DNA of 64,000 nucleotides from Delphinus delphis (lineage: Eukaryota > Chordata > Mammalia > Artiodactyla > Delphinidae), in contig NC_082691.1 in the NCBI RefSeq assembly GCF_949987515.2, positions 63,433,740 through 63,497,739 on the forward strand, written 5' to 3'. The notes under the pieces are model-generated. The model had not been told where the DNA came from. It did not search any database and saw only the letters and a program-made list of their open reading frames with translations. This document shows positions 25,901 through 40,900 of this stretch, one piece after another (positions within the stretch are counted from its first letter, which is position 1; each line of letters starts with the position of its first letter). Position numbers and translations under genes: made by a program.

Positions 25901-28900
25901 TCATTTAAAATCTGACATTGATCATGTACCAAATTCTTGTATACACTTTTGGGTCTTGGTCTAGAATTTTTATCCTTTTCCAGTGATCTAGCTATTTCTG
26001 GGCCACAATCATACCTTTAGCTATTGTAACGTTTTAGTTTGTATGATAGAGAATATTCTTTTTCTTTTTAAACATCGTTTTTTCCTACTGTGATACATTG
26101 ATATGGTTCAAAATCCTAAAAGTGTAAAAGAATATACAATGAAGAATTTTTCACCTATCCTTGTCCCTCAATCACCCAGTTCCCCTCTTCACAGGGAACC
26201 AGAGTTATGCACTTCATAGGTCTTCCATACATATACAGTGAAATACAGATAATTATGTAGAAAATCTGCTTCCTGGATGAGGAGAATCATTTGTTACTAT
26301 CATTTCTTCACGCCCCTTGGCTTTGTGGTCCCTGAGGGGTGTTGAGGAGGAAGAGCCTCTCACAGCTCTGCCTTTTCATCTCCCTGGTCCCACTGCTGAC
26401 CATCTTCTCTGACAGTCATCCTTGGGCTGTGTTTGATGAGGTGACAGTGGAACTGACTGGCTCTTTCTCAGGACAAGCTTTTTGCCACATCTGCTCCAGC
26501 TGGGGGTGGGTAATGGGTACAGATCACTGTGGTTCAGAGTTCAGTATCTGAAGTGGCAAATGAAGTTTTATTATTTTATTCTGGAATCATCAGGCTTTGT
26601 TTTCTCCAAACTCAGTAATCAGACTCAATTGGCAATTAATACAGAGGCTGGATCTCTCCACTGAGTGGAATGCCTGGGGCTCCTACCAGAGGCACTTGGG
26701 AAATTCAGGCACTCACCGGGTGGTAGCTTGGTGAGCATGGATTGCAGTAGGGCGAGTTCACTGCAGAGTTAAATTGCTCTCAGTATATATGCTACTTTTC
26801 TGGCAATCTGAATATTCATGTCCCACATATACAGATACTCTCCTCTTTAGAGAAATTCTTAGTTTCTTTTTTTTTTTTTTTCCTTTTTGGGCTTTCATTT
26901 GAAACTTTATGTTAGAGTAATAGAAGACTCTAGAACTTCTAAGTTGTTTCTTTACAAGAGATAACAGAGAAATTCTTAGTTTCTGACAAGGGCACCCTTA
27001 ATGCTTTTTTCATTAACCTGACATGGTCAACAAGCGTAGAGTCCGATTTACATTATAGCTACATTTCTGCATGATTGCTTCTTGTAACCCGCATCCCATT
27101 CATAACTTGACCAAACCAGAGGGCTGGAGGGCTTATTTCTGGGAGTGTTTGTGCAGGCGGCAGCTCCCACGCAGTGTGTGGATCCTTGTTCATCATTTCA
27201 GGGGAGCGTGTTTCCTGGCTTGTACTCAGATTCTAGGGTTCACCCTATTCTGGAGTCTGGAGGCCCCTGCGCTCTGTTGCCTCATGGTACCAGCTACACT
27301 GCTGCTGCGGTATTCCTCGTGACCAAGCTCTTTTCCTCTTTCCCAGCTACTCGCGGAACCGCACCTTTGACACTTACATTGGGCAGGGCTACGTGATTGC
27401 TGGGATGGATGAAGGTTTACTCGGCGTTTGCATTGGAGAGAAGAGGAGGATCGTGGTCCCCCCTCACCTGGGGTATGGTGAGGAAGGAAGAGGTAAGCGC
27501 TGGCTGCCTTCTAAGACTGCCTTAGAGAGGCACTAACTGATGCTTCCACGCTGCTTGGAACCAGGGCCTCTGGCAAAGCGTAGAAGCTAGTCTAGCTTCA
27601 GACTCGAATACTCAAATAACTCTAGTTTCTAAAGATGCTGTCATGACTCCTTGTTCCCCCTGCCCGTTTTCCTTTTCCTTTTGGAAAATTTAAAACCTAC
27701 ACCAAAGTTGAAAGAACTGTACAGTGAACTCCACTTAGATTCACCAGTCGTCAACATCTTGCTATATTTGCTTTATATATGTAACTACAGTACATTTTTT
27801 CTTCGTTGAGCCATTTGAAAGTAAATTGCAACCCCCCTTTTACTGTTTTTCGTTTTTATTTTTTATTTTTTTTCCCGGTACGCGGGCCTCTCACTGTTGT
27901 GGTCTCTCCCTTTGCGGAGCACAGGCTCCGGACGTGCAGGCTCAGCGGCCGTGGCTCACGGGCCCAGCCACTCTGCGGCATGTGGGATCTTCCCAGACCG
28001 GGGCACGAACCCGTGTCCCCTGCATCAGCAGGCGGACTCTCAACCACTGCGCCACCAGGGAAGCCCTGTTTTTCGTTTTTATTGAAATATATTTGACATA
28101 TAACCTTGTGTACATTTAAGGTATACATGTTATTTTGATACATTTATATATTGTAATGTGATTGCCATTGTGGTGATAATTAGCACCTCTATCATGGTAC
28201 ATAATTATCATTTCTTTTTGATGGTTGGAATAATTGATAATTAGCAAGTTTGATGATTATAAGACAATATTGTTGTCTATATTCACTATACTGTGCATTA
28301 GATTTTGGTTTTTGTTTTTAACAACTTTATCGAGGTATTATTTACATACCATAAAATTCACCCAATTTAAGTATACAATTCAATGACTTTTAATAAATGT
28401 TGTGAGTTGTGCAACTATCACCTTAATCCAGTTTTAGAATATTTGTCACCCAAACAGCAAACTTCTTTTTGAAAGTTACACAAATAATATACGTTGACTT
28501 TAGAATAAGAAAATAGAGATCAACAACAACAAAAATCTCCCATAATCTCACCACCCAGGAATAACCATTGTTAATGTGGTAGGTGGAATATCGGCCCCAA
28601 AAGATGTCCGTGTCCTAATCCCCAGAGACTTTGCAGATGTGATTAAGGTAATGGTCTTGAGATGAGGAGATTATCCTGGATCATCCAGGTGGCCTTGATG
28701 TACTTACAAGGATCTTTGCAAGAGGGAAGCAGGAGACCAGAGAGGGGAGAAAATGCTACACTGCTGACTTAGAGGATGGAGGAAAGGGCCACAAGTCAAG
28801 GAAGGAGGGTGGCCTTGAGAAGCTGGAAAAAGCAAGGAAACAGATTCTCCTGAAACCTCCAAAAGGAACACATCCCTGCCAATACCTTGAATTTAGACTT

Positions 28901-31900
28901 TGAGTCCAGAGTTATGAGAGTAAATTTACGTTGTTTTCAGCCACCAAGCTTGTGGTAATTTGTTGTAGCAGTAATAGGAAACTCATATAACCGTGAAGTG
29001 ACTGTCCTTCTATACTTTTGAGTATATGTGAATCTGTGTAGATAAAAGGAAATAAACACATATCCATCTACACTATTGACAAAAAATACTACAGTATTTT
29101 TTGTGAATAAATACTGACAAAAGTGGGATCACCTATACATATTAGTTTGTAATTTCTCTCTTTACGTAATTTGTCGTGAACAATGTTTTATGCCAACAGG
29201 TTGCATAGAATTTTAATGGTTGCATAGTGTTCCAAACCATATTTCCTTTATTATTTTTTTTCTCAGATACCATTTTTTGCCAACTTACTTTGGAAGAGTT
29301 GATACAGTATTTGTTTTGCTTTTGTGTTCTTTTTGCTAATGAGATTCTGGCTGGCCTGGCTGGCTGTACACATTCATTTTGTTAACCTGCTTCTGACTTC
29401 TACTGCTACAGTGGATTTCAGAATTTTCCCAGTAGGATTTGTTTGGAGGATCTAAGAATCATCAGATTGGTTGGAAACTAGGCTGTACCATGGAGAAACA
29501 TTATTTTTCCTGACTTAAATTTCTGATTTATAAAGCCACAACCAATCACAGCTTAAGGTCTTAAGATCATTCAACAAACCTTGCTTCATGTTCTGTTTGT
29601 CTAGTGTCTTGATGCTCTGTTGTTTTGTATTATGTAAATTTCTACTTCTAGCCAAATACATGCAGGAATAGACAAATACTTTCAGCATATTCATGTTTCA
29701 TTTTGCCCTCAGGACTAATTCTTCCTTTCCCTAAAAAGAATATACTGATGGAAAACACTTGCTTAAATTATTTCTCCTTTTGGCTTTCTCACAAGTGTGA
29801 GACAGTTTTGCAAAGAATTATATAAGGCTCTGGGAAACATTTGAAGTCTCATAAATTTTCTGGGCATGAGGCTACTTCACCCTGAATCATTTGTTCCCAT
29901 GGTGGGGGGAGGGGCACCTTGGCAAGTAACACCCAGCTGCTCTTGCACAGGGTCTGTTTCTGTCCTATTTTTTTGTTTTGTTTTGTTTTTGTTTTTTTTT
30001 TGTTTTTTTTTTTGTTTCTGTCCTATTGATTAGCGAGTGCCCTTGGCCTCCTTGTGGGGTTTGCCCAGGACCTAATGCTAATCACTGAGGGACTGACCTT
30101 AGAAGGGTGTCAGGACACAGAGGAAGCCTGTGGCATTCTCACCACATACCACAGGGCCAGGCACATGGTAAGCATTCAGTAAATATTTGTGGAAGGAAGA
30201 AATGCTGGACTTTCCGACTCATCAGCATTTCATTTTGTTGCAGCCATTTTCTCTTGCAGGGTTGGTAGAGGGGAGGGGGTAGGCCTTCTGTAAAGGCTCT
30301 GGCCCTTTCTGCTGTCTGCTTTGTTCCATGGGGACAGCCCTGAATTTAGAGCGTTGGGATGTTTGCAGCCCTGAAGTGGAGAATGGATTCTGCTGCAGGG
30401 TTGTGGCAGCATCACTTCCTCAGTTTCTGTTCCCCAACTTCCACATGACCTTTTAAGCACTCTTTTTCGAAAGTGAAGAAAGCTAATATTTACCCACACT
30501 GTGAAGGACTTCTCATGTACGGGCTCATTCAAACCTCAAAACAGTTCTCTGTTAAGATAACGAGGCCCAGAGAGGTTGAGTCATTTGCTAGAGGCCACAA
30601 TAGCTAATCGGTGATGGAGTTGAATTGCACCCAGGGTTCTTGCTGCCTGTGTCATAGGCAGAGGGGAAGAATGAGTTTCCATTATGCTGTGACTTGTTGA
30701 TACCCATATATGAAGAACTGAAAACTCCAACCAGAAGTCCCAGAGCTCTCAGAGGAAACCCACGCTGCCAAGAGCTGCCGTGTTTCCTTCTGGCCCAGTT
30801 GGCCGGCCGCTTTATTTTTTGTCACCTGTGTCTCTTCTTTTTTTTTTTTTTGGCAGTACGCAGGCCTCTCACTGTTGCAGCCTCTCCCGTTGCGGAGCAC
30901 AGGCTCCGGATGCGCAGGTTCAGGGGCCATGGCTCACGGGCTCCGCGGCATGTGGGATCTTCCCGGACCGGGGCACGAACCTGTGTCCCCTGCATCGGCA
31001 GACAGACTCTCAACCACTGCGCCACCAGGGAAGCCCTGTGTCTCTTCTTGAGGCGGCTTATCTAGTGGGAAAAATTGATGAATACTTTTCTGCATTGGTT
31101 AAGGGTTTATTCAGAGAGGAGGCTGGTGTTGGGGCCTAATGAAATGTTGGATTATTTTGACCTGTTTACTGGTGTTGGGGAGGAGATAGTTTCCTCTACC
31201 CTTCTAGGTTCTTCTGGCTGGTCTAAGAAATAAATTGATATGAGACAGATTAACAGGAGAAAATCAAACAAAGTTTAATGACATGTATATATGGGAGAGA
31301 CCTAGGGAAACTGACTAACTCACCAAAATGTCTGAAGCCCTCACCTTAAACACCACCATTAGCTAAAGACAGAAGAGGATGTTGGGGGTAGTGGTTTCGG
31401 ACCTGGAGATGGAAAAGCAAATGTTTGGTAAACAAATGTTTACGGGGCCACACAGACATTGGGACACCAAGAGAAATTTTAACTAACAGACTTTGCTAGG
31501 TTCCTTCCTGTCTCCACATCTAGTTCATACAGTAGTTATGTATGGTGATAGCTCCCCCCATGCCCCAACAGGTCTTCTATCTACATTCTTTAGGCAGTTA
31601 AGGAGGTAAAAAGAAAGGTTTTCTTTTTTTCTTTTTTTTTGAGTCTTTTGCGTCTTGTTTATTTTCAACTTGAAATAATCCACATGTCGAAGAGACATTT
31701 TTGGGGTGGCAATTTTACTCCCCTACACTGGTCAGCACTTATTTTTACACTGTGTATTCTTTGGAGAAGGCAGAGCCAGATAGAGGGAATGAGGGTGGAA
31801 GGGGTGCTGGCTGCCTGGGGCAGGTGGGATCTTATGGCTTGAGGTCTAGTCTGGGTTTTTTTGTAGGCCCAGCAACCCCATCTATCTGTCCATCAAAGAT

Positions 31901-34900
31901 TTAGTGAGTGCCAGGATTCCCTGGTGGTGCAGTGGTTAAGAATCTGCCTGCCAATGCAGGGGACACGGGTTCGAGCCCTGGTCCGGGAAGGTCCCACATG
32001 CCGCAGAGCAACTAAGCCCGTGCGCCACAACTACTGAGCCTGCGCTCTAGAGCCCATGAGCCACAACTACTGAGCCTGGCTCTAGAGCGCGCGAGCCACA
32101 ACTACTGAAGCCCGTGCGCCTAGAGCCCGTGCTCTGCAACAAGAGAAGCCACCGCAATGAGAAGCCCGCGCACTGCAACGAAGAGTAGCCCCCGCTCGCT
32201 GCAACTAGAGAAAGCCCACGTGCAGCAATGAAGACACAACACAGCCAAAAATAATAAATAAATAAAAATAAAATTTATTAAACAAAAATTTATTGAGTGC
32301 CTTCATGACCAGGCACTGCCCTAAGGTATTGGGGATTCAGCAGAGAAAAAGACAAACTCCCAGCCCACATAGAGCTTACGTTCTTATTGATGCCTCAGTA
32401 GATGTGCATTTGTGCCTTAATCAGACACCTGGTAGACTGACTCATGCTAACTTCCTAGGAGCTGACATAGAACCGGACATTGAATACTTACTTGAAAGGG
32501 TGTGATTGACCTCTCCACTGATCAGAATACTTGGACCTGGGATCCTGGGGGCCTGAGAAGCTGGGTTAGTTATCAGGAAAGTGCTGGGCAAACTGATATC
32601 AGAGCACAGGGGCGTGGGGTAGTCCTGGTGCCCTAAGATAGTCCTGCACATGAATGTACCTTTGAGGGTGTCAATTAAAACAGCAACAACAACAACAATG
32701 TAAGAGCTGTGAGTTCAGTTTTATAGTTTTATTTGGGGTTACTGAGGACTATATAGCCTGGGAGATAGCCTCTCAGATAGCTCTGAGGAACTGCTCCAAA
32801 GAGGTAAGGGGGATGGCCAGTATATATGTGAATTTGGAGGAAGGATATGTACAGTAAAGCACACATCTTTTTTTTTTAATTAATTTATTTGTTATTATTT
32901 TTGGCTGTGTTGGGCATTGTTGCTGTGCGTGGGCTTTCTCTAGTTGTGGTGAGTGGGGACTACTCTTCCTTGCAGTGTGTAGGCTTCTCATTGTGGTGGC
33001 TTCTCTTGTTGTGGAGCACGGGCTGTAGGCACAAAGGCTTCAGTAGTTGCGGCACATGGGCTCAGTAGTTGTGGCTTGCGGGCTCTAGAGCACAGGCTCA
33101 GTAGTTGTGTTGCATGGGCTTAGCTGCTCCACGGCATGTGGGATCTTCCAGGGCCAGGGCTCGAACCCGTGTTGCCTGCATTGGCAGGCAGATTCTTAAC
33201 CACTTTGCCACCACGGAAGCCCTAAAGCACACATCTTGGTAGAAGGTAACTGCTAGTCACGGGGAGTAGGTATCTCAGTTACTGACTTTAGTGCTTTTCT
33301 AGGTGTAGGAAGATGCAAGAGTCTGGGTTCATAAAGTTTTCTCCTGAAAACCTCTAACAACCTGGAGGCCTGTTCTGCCAGTTTTCCCAGAGCACAGGTA
33401 CCTTATCCCTGATCTTCCCCCTGAATGTTTTCCAAGGTGTGCTGTAGGTCAGTGACTGCAGTGGCTAATGACTGAATTCTTGTAGATCCAGGTGGCAAGC
33501 AACATTCACTTAGTTGGTGCTGGGCTGCAAGCCTTGTAGTTGCCCAGCCTTGAAGCTGAAGAAAGAGCCCAGAGACAGCCACAGAGACATCAACCAGTTA
33601 TTGGATAAGGGATCTTACAAGTCTGCAGCGGAAGATCCTGGAGTAACACCCCATCGTGAACGGCAGAGAGCAGGCAGTCCGTGGCAGGAATCTTCGCTAC
33701 TTGCGGGGGAGAAGGGGCCACCATTTAAAGGGGGAACTGATGTCAGCTTGGCTCATCAGTTACCAGGGAAACCAGCACCTGGGGCAGGGGGCAAGCATGT
33801 AGGCAGTTACTGATTAAGCGCTATGATTAAGAGAATTGGATAGTCATGTGAGTGAAGCAGGGACTGGTTGAGCAGGGGCTGTACAGAGAGCAAGAAAACA
33901 GCCCTCTTGAATGGTCCAACCATATAGTTGGCAAGGGGAGGTTAAGTTTGTACCAGCCCAATGCCATCAGTTTCTTGTCCCTTTCTGGGCTCCGTCCACA
34001 CGTTTTTTTCAGAGAGGTTATTAGAGCTGCTCAGGATGCAGCTTTCTTTTCCACCAATCCCCTTCACCACAACCATGGCCTGCGCCTTAGTCCTCCTCAT
34101 GGAGACGAGAGGCGGGGCTCCTAAATATCCTCAGCTGCTCACTTACCGACCATTTAGCACAGCGCTCCTGAACCTTGGCTGCCCCTTAGAAACGCCTGGA
34201 AAACCAATGCCTGGTGCCACTGTAGTCCAGCCGTTCTGCAAGGTTGTGGCATATCACAGGCAAGAATCGCCTGGAGAGCTTAAAGATCACAGAACCAGAG
34301 GTGCTGCATGGGAAAGGGCCTGGCCCTTTGCGTTTTCACCAAGTTCTCCAGGACATCCTGATGGCGCCCAAGGCCGAGATCACTGCACTAGGTGAGCTAC
34401 ATCTGAATCTCAGAGTGGGGCCCAGGTGATGTTTTTTTCAGATGATCATGATTTTTTCTTTTATTCTGTGAATGTGGTGAATTATTTTATTTTTTTATTG
34501 GGGTAAAATGCACATATTTACCATTTTAACACGTTTTAAGTTTACAGTTCAGTGCCGTTGAATATATTCACAGTGTTGTGTAACTATCACCACTGTCTAT
34601 ACCCAGAACTTTTCCATCATCCCCAACACAAACTCCCCATTACCCTCTCCCCCTCCAGCCCTTGGTAACCACCGTTCTACTTTCTGTCTCTATGAATTTG
34701 CCTATTCCAGGTGCCTCATATAAGTGAAAGCATACAATATTTGTCTTTCTGTGTCTGGTTTCTTTCACCGAGCATAATGTTTTCAAGGTTCGTTCCCAGT
34801 TGGTTTTAATGAGCAACCAAGATTGAGAAACCCCTTGTCTGGCTCCACAGCCACTGCCCTCCGTTAGTGTGTGCTGTTTCCCGCAAAGAGCTGCCCTTGG

Positions 34901-37900
34901 CCCTGGTTCCAGGCATACTCCTATGGCAGTTTGCAATACCTGGTTCCTCTGGGAAAGATCCCGGACCCTGTTAACCACTCACTTCAGCAAATCCCCATCA
35001 CTAGTGGGTATGAGGCACCTGTGTGCTGCTGTAAAAGCCCAAGCTTCTCTAATTACTACCTTGGTAACTTTGGGCGGCCATCAAAATCTGTGCCTCAGTT
35101 TCCTCATCTGTAGGTTGGGAATATAGGATTATAATGAGAATTAAATAAACTAATACATCTAAAGCACTTAGAAGAGTGCCTGGTACCTAACAAGCACCTA
35201 CCCATTAAGTGTGTGTTAGAGAGACAGCAGCCGGGAAACAGATGAGCACATGGTGGGGTGGGGGTGGTGTGATCTGGAGGATGGGGCGTGGGGAGGGGCT
35301 GTTGATGTTCACATAGCGCTACTGAATTGTCTGTAGCTGTGTTGTTTTCTTGAACAAGTTATATCTGAGTTGGTTTTCTTGTCTGTAAAATGCTAATGAA
35401 AATATTATACCTCCTTGATTCTAAGTAACACTATTTACAAATTTTTTACGTGTAAACTTCTCTGAAATGATCTGGGGGTGTGGTGAACAACCGATACCCT
35501 CCTGAGAAGCTGTCATTAAATGAATGGATGACCTGCTACTCCTGCATTTATGGTAATATTTACCCAACAGGGTTCCTGCAGGGATTTAATGAGAGAGTGT
35601 ATGTGAAAAATGCTTTGTAAACTGTAAAACATTATTCAGATGTGAGATAATGTTTTCAAAAATGGAAAAGAGTAATAATTTTGTGTAGAACAAACAGGAT
35701 GTGTTGTAAAGCCCTTTGTGAGTTGTTAGGTGTAGTATATCTTAAGGGGCATATATGGGCCTAGTTTGGCTAGGTGATTTCCCCTGTGAAGTTTCTGTTG
35801 GTTTTGCTTCTCTTAAGCAGTGGTAGGGCACTAAAGTGATTTTCATTCTACAGCTGATTTTCTCATCTCACCTCTTACGTCTAGCAGGAGCGGGGCAAGC
35901 CTTAATTTGGTTGAGCTTTAGTTTTCTCATCTGTGATGAACTTAAGCCATAAATCTTTCAGGTTGAACCATTCCATGGGGCAGTAGTACTGTGTCTTGAA
36001 TTTTAGTCCAAAGTGTGTTCCTGACTGTGGACCCTCGACAAATCTGTGCCTCAGTTTACCCATCTATAAATTGGGTTAGGCTACTTCTAATGGCCCTTCC
36101 AGCTCCACTCTTCCAGCATTGCCTAGGATTTCACAGCTGGGTCCCCGTGTTCCTCACTGGAGGTCTGTGAGGAATACCTGGTGATACTGGGGAGGCACGT
36201 GCGCTGCTGCTTGGAGGGTTCCCTCTAATTGCCTTTGTCTGTCCTTTAGGGAACATCCCCGGCTCGGCTGTGCTGGTGTTTGACATCCATGTGATTGACT
36301 TTCACAACCCTTCAGACTCCATCAGCATCACCTCCCACTATAAGCCCCCCGACTGTTCAGTGCTGAGTAAGAAGGGGGATTACCTCAAGTATCACTACAA
36401 CGCCTCGCTTCTGGATGGGACGCTGCTGGATTCCACGTAAGGGCTGCCAGGGATCGGTGGGGTGTGAGCCTGGCAGATAACAGTCAGTGTTCCAACAATC
36501 CTCCTTTTCTTTTCATCAGATACTGGTTGAGAGCTTTTATCTTCATGCCCTTTGCGCTGAGTATCTCAAGTGTACATCGCTACTCCGGTGCATTGTTCCA
36601 AGAGTTCCCTATGAATGGTTTCATCCTGCACCCGTGAAACTGTCTTTCTGAAAAGCAGATCTTATCTTATCCTGCTGTCTTTAAAAATTAACCCACAAAT
36701 AAAATCTAAACTCCAGAGTCTGGCATATCAGGCTCTCTTGTCAGCTCTGTTCTGCCTCGCCAGCATCTTCTGCTGAGGCCCGTCTTCTGCCTCCCAGGGG
36801 TGCCATGTGCGGTGGTGCAGGATGTGCACTGCTTACACCCTTCCTTCTGGCCAGCTTCTGCCTTGGCTTAAATGTATTCCCTTTTCTCAAAATCTTTGCT
36901 TAATTCCTAGGAAGAATCAACTGCTCCCATTTCTATAGTCTCATAGTCTCATAATGTTTTATGTATTACCTGCCTTTTAGTTATTTTTGTTTCTATCGCT
37001 GTTGCTGGTCTGAAAACCTTAGACACCCAACATGTTTATTCATATTATTCCTTACACCTAGACCAGAGCATAGCACAAAGGGAGTACTTTATAAATGTTA
37101 AGTGATTGAGATGAATCTGAAAATATATTACTAGGAATCAACAGTGTATACTAGTATCATACAGGTAAAAGGAACTTTCCTTCTTATGTATCTGAATCTT
37201 CAGAGGTATCTATAAGTTAATACACTATTCTCTTCTTTGGGAAAGAAACATTTTTGGCCTTTTTTAAAATTTTATTTACTTTAGGCTGCATTGGGTCTTC
37301 GTTGCTGTGCACGGGCTTTCTCTAGTTGTGGTGAGCGGGGGCTACTCTTTGTTGCGGTGTGCTGGCTTATTGTGGTGGCTTCTCGTTGCGGAGCACAGGC
37401 TCTAGGCGCGTGGGCTTCAGTAGTTGTGGCACACAGGCTCAGTAGTTGTGGCTTACGGGCTCTAGAGTGCAGGCTCATCAGTTGTGGCACACGGGCTTCA
37501 GTAGTTGTGGCGCACGTGCTTATTTGCTCCGTGGCATGTGGGATCTTCCCGGACCAGGGCTCAAACACGTGTCCCCTGCATTGGCAGGCAGATTCTTAAC
37601 CACTATGCTAACAGGGAAGTCCCTGTTTATTTTATTTGTTTATTTTTGGCTACATTGGATCTTCGTTGCTGCGTGTGGGTTTTCTCTAGTTGCAGCGAGC
37701 AGGGGCTAATCTTTGTTGTGGTGCATGAGCTTCTCGTTGTGGTGGCTTCTCTTGTTGTGGAGGACAGGCTCTAGGCATGTGGGCTTCAGTAGTTGTGGTA
37801 CGCGGGCTCAGTAGTTGTGGCTCATGGGCTCTAGAGCACAGGCTCAGTAGCTGTGGTGCATGGGCTTAGTTGCTCTGCAGCATGTGGGATCTCCCCTGAC

Positions 37901-40900
37901 CAGGGCTTGAACCCGTGTCCCCTGCATTGGCAGGCGGATTCTTAACCATGGTGCCATGCAGGGAAGCCCTCAGTCTTTCTTTATGTCTCTATATAAGTAC
38001 ACCCATTTTTGTATTGAGCCTGACTTAGATTCGCAAGTTTAGTCTTGAGGAGAAAGAAGGGCTTCATATAAATATGTGCTACTGCATTTATTCTAGATGG
38101 GGAGGGTCTTCTTTCCCTCTCACGCGTACCTCTGCCTTCTAGCTTCAGGTGACAGAGTGTGGCTGGGGAGAGCCAGCGTGGAGAGCCTGAGGGACATACT
38201 CCTCAGAGCATTCTCTCTGGTGCTATGAGATCCGGTATCCTCAGGCAGTTAACGTATTTCATGAGATCTAAAACGTGCTGGTTGTTAGAAGCATCATTTT
38301 ATGTGTCTCAAGAAAGTAAGAACACTGCCAAAAAACAATGAGATGATGTCAATTGTAAGATGTATCCCAAATCAAGAGATATTAAAATGTGAAAAAATAT
38401 GCATTATAGAATCAAGGAAATATGTTCTAGGTTCTGGGGCCCAGATTTACAGGGACCTGGCTTACAACAAACCTCTTTGCACTGATGATTAGACAGTGAG
38501 GAAGAAGCATGGCTTGTAGTTGTTTTGGGAACAAGTGAGCTTATGCATGGGAAAACTAGGTTAGAACAGTCTGTAAGGCCGATGGCTAGCTGTCATTGCT
38601 CTGGCCAACGTTCATATTCTTGTCTGGTGCTCCTATGGCCTTGGAAAGGGAAGTGGGGGTGGGAAATGAACAAAGGAATTTCTTCTCTGGTGGGTTCAGG
38701 ATACGCTTCTCACGTGGGGTGGGGAGAATCAGTCTTCCTGCTTCTAATGTGTGTTTGGCGGATGCACAATATTGTTACAGAGCATCCGGGAGCCACGTGA
38801 TGCTCCTTCCTCTTCTCGGAAACTCCATTCTGAACCACTTGAGTCATTTGTGTCACGTGTAAACTGTCACGGAAGAGCAGTGTCTGGGCGTCCCTGCTGG
38901 TCTCCGCTGGGTGGAAGCTTCAGAATAATGGGATAATGGGAAGTGTGGCAGGAGACTGCTTACCGGGGTGTGGGAGAGGAGCTCCTTCTGGAAGAGGGGA
39001 TCTGGTCCCGCCCCGAGCCCACATGGGCTCTGTAAACAACGAGGCAGGTGCTGCTGCCCATTCATCAGCGCTAGGAGAATCCATGATGGAGAGGATAGAG
39101 GGGAATGTGGGTGGAGAGCCAGAGGGGGCAGCCTGCAGGCAGGAAGCAGGAAGCTTGCAATGAATGGGAAGCCGGGAATGCACAGAAGGAATGAGGAGAA
39201 TGTCTGAGAGAAAACGGCAAAATAAAAAATAAAAATAAAATGATGACTTGAGGAAAAAGAATTAGCAGGGTGTTCAGAGATGCAACATGAATACAAATTG
39301 CTTGCTTGGAGGATTTTTTTTAAATTTTATTTATTTATTTTTGGCTGTGTTGGGTCTTCGTTGCTGCGTGCGGGCTTCCTCTAGTTGCGGTGAACGGGGG
39401 CTACTCTTCATTGCGGTGCGCGGGCTTCTCATTGCGGGGTTCTCTTGTGGAGCACGCACGGGCTCTCGGCGCATGGGCTCAGTAGTTGTGGCGCACGGGC
39501 TTACTTGCTCCGCGGCATGTGGGATCTTCCCGGACCAGGGCTCGAACCCGTGTCCCTTGCATTGGCAGGCGGATTCTTAATCACTGTGCCACCAGGGAAG
39601 CCCTTGGAGGATTTTTTTTAATGTATGTTGAAACTGGCCTCAGAGAAGAGTAAACATTTGTTATTTGATAACTAAATGAGTTCTCAAATATTCTGTAAGA
39701 CTTTGAAACCCAGTAGTCCCACGGGAAGTTCCCCACGGTCCCTGGAGAGAGGCAGTGTGAGGGCGCCTCTGTGCTGCTGACAAAGGAGGGATTGTGTGGG
39801 GGGCAGGACAGAGGACCCGCCTGCCCTCCCGCAGGCCTGGGGCCAAGGCATCCTGTGCCAGAATTGGCTTTGTTTCTGCTTCCTCCCAGGTAGGACAAAT
39901 GCAAACGCGGTTTTAATTTGCTAGCTCCAGAGAACCAGCCTGGCCCTGGGAACCAGCTTGAGAAGGGAAGGAGGCTGCGGCCCTGCGGCCAGGGGAGGCT
40001 GGGAAGCCTGAGAAGGGGAGGTGACCAGGGGCAGTCCCTTCCCTGTTGTCAGCACTTGGTGATGGACATCAAGGGGGCGCCAAGATATCCAGGAGGCTTT
40101 TCTTCCTCGCCATTGAAGAACATTCCCACTGTTTGCCTTTAGGATGTGATAGGAATGCCATCGATTTGGAAATAGATTTACTTTCAGTAATGAATGAGGT
40201 GATTGAGCCAACTTTTATTTGTTTAGATTCCCCTGGGACCTTGGGCATCAAGGATAATTAACACCATGGCCCAAGTTCACAGTTATTTTTCTGGACTCAT
40301 AGGCTATTACCGGCACAAGCACTTCACACTCTCAAGGCCATCCATTTATTGAGCTCTTCATGCTTGCTCTCTGCCGTGCCAAGCATATTATTTACTATTT
40401 GGAACGGGTGCAATACCTGTTATTATCTCCATTTTATAGATGAGGAAAACTGAGAGATTATATTTCCTGGGGTCAAATTAAATTTGACCAGGATTCAAAC
40501 TCAGGTCTTGCTGAATCCAAATCCCAGGATCTTAACTACATTATATATTTTTAAAATTCTCATGAAAATTTCTGACTAGCTACAACACTGACTAAAACTT
40601 AGAGAAAAATTGCAAGACTAGTACAAAGCACTTCCCCGCTACGCCGCACCATTGGTGAGAAGGTTGCCACTGTGATGGCTCTTCACCTCTGAAAACTTTA
40701 GTGTGTAATTTCCAACAAAGGTGGACATTCTCCTACATAATTCAATTAAAATCAGGAAGTTAATGTTGATACATTACTTTTAATCCTCAGACCCCACTTA
40801 AGTTTTGCCAATGTTCCAATAAGTTCTTTTAAAGCAAAAGGATCCATTCCAGTATGTCCAAAACTCTCAAACTCTCGAACTCCCTTAGTCTTCCTTTGAT

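Noticed and set aside
37259..37969. CRISPR-like or tandem array made of repeated 'cagtagttgtggc' units
   Set aside because: The repeat is the internal structure of the long CHR-type SINE, present in every copy; spacers are not unique sequences.
38853..39296. 147-residue minus-strand frame in FKBP9 intron 7
   Set aside because: No domain, no splice support, low-complexity Ser/Pro/Leu composition, and it lies in the intron of a well-supported gene.
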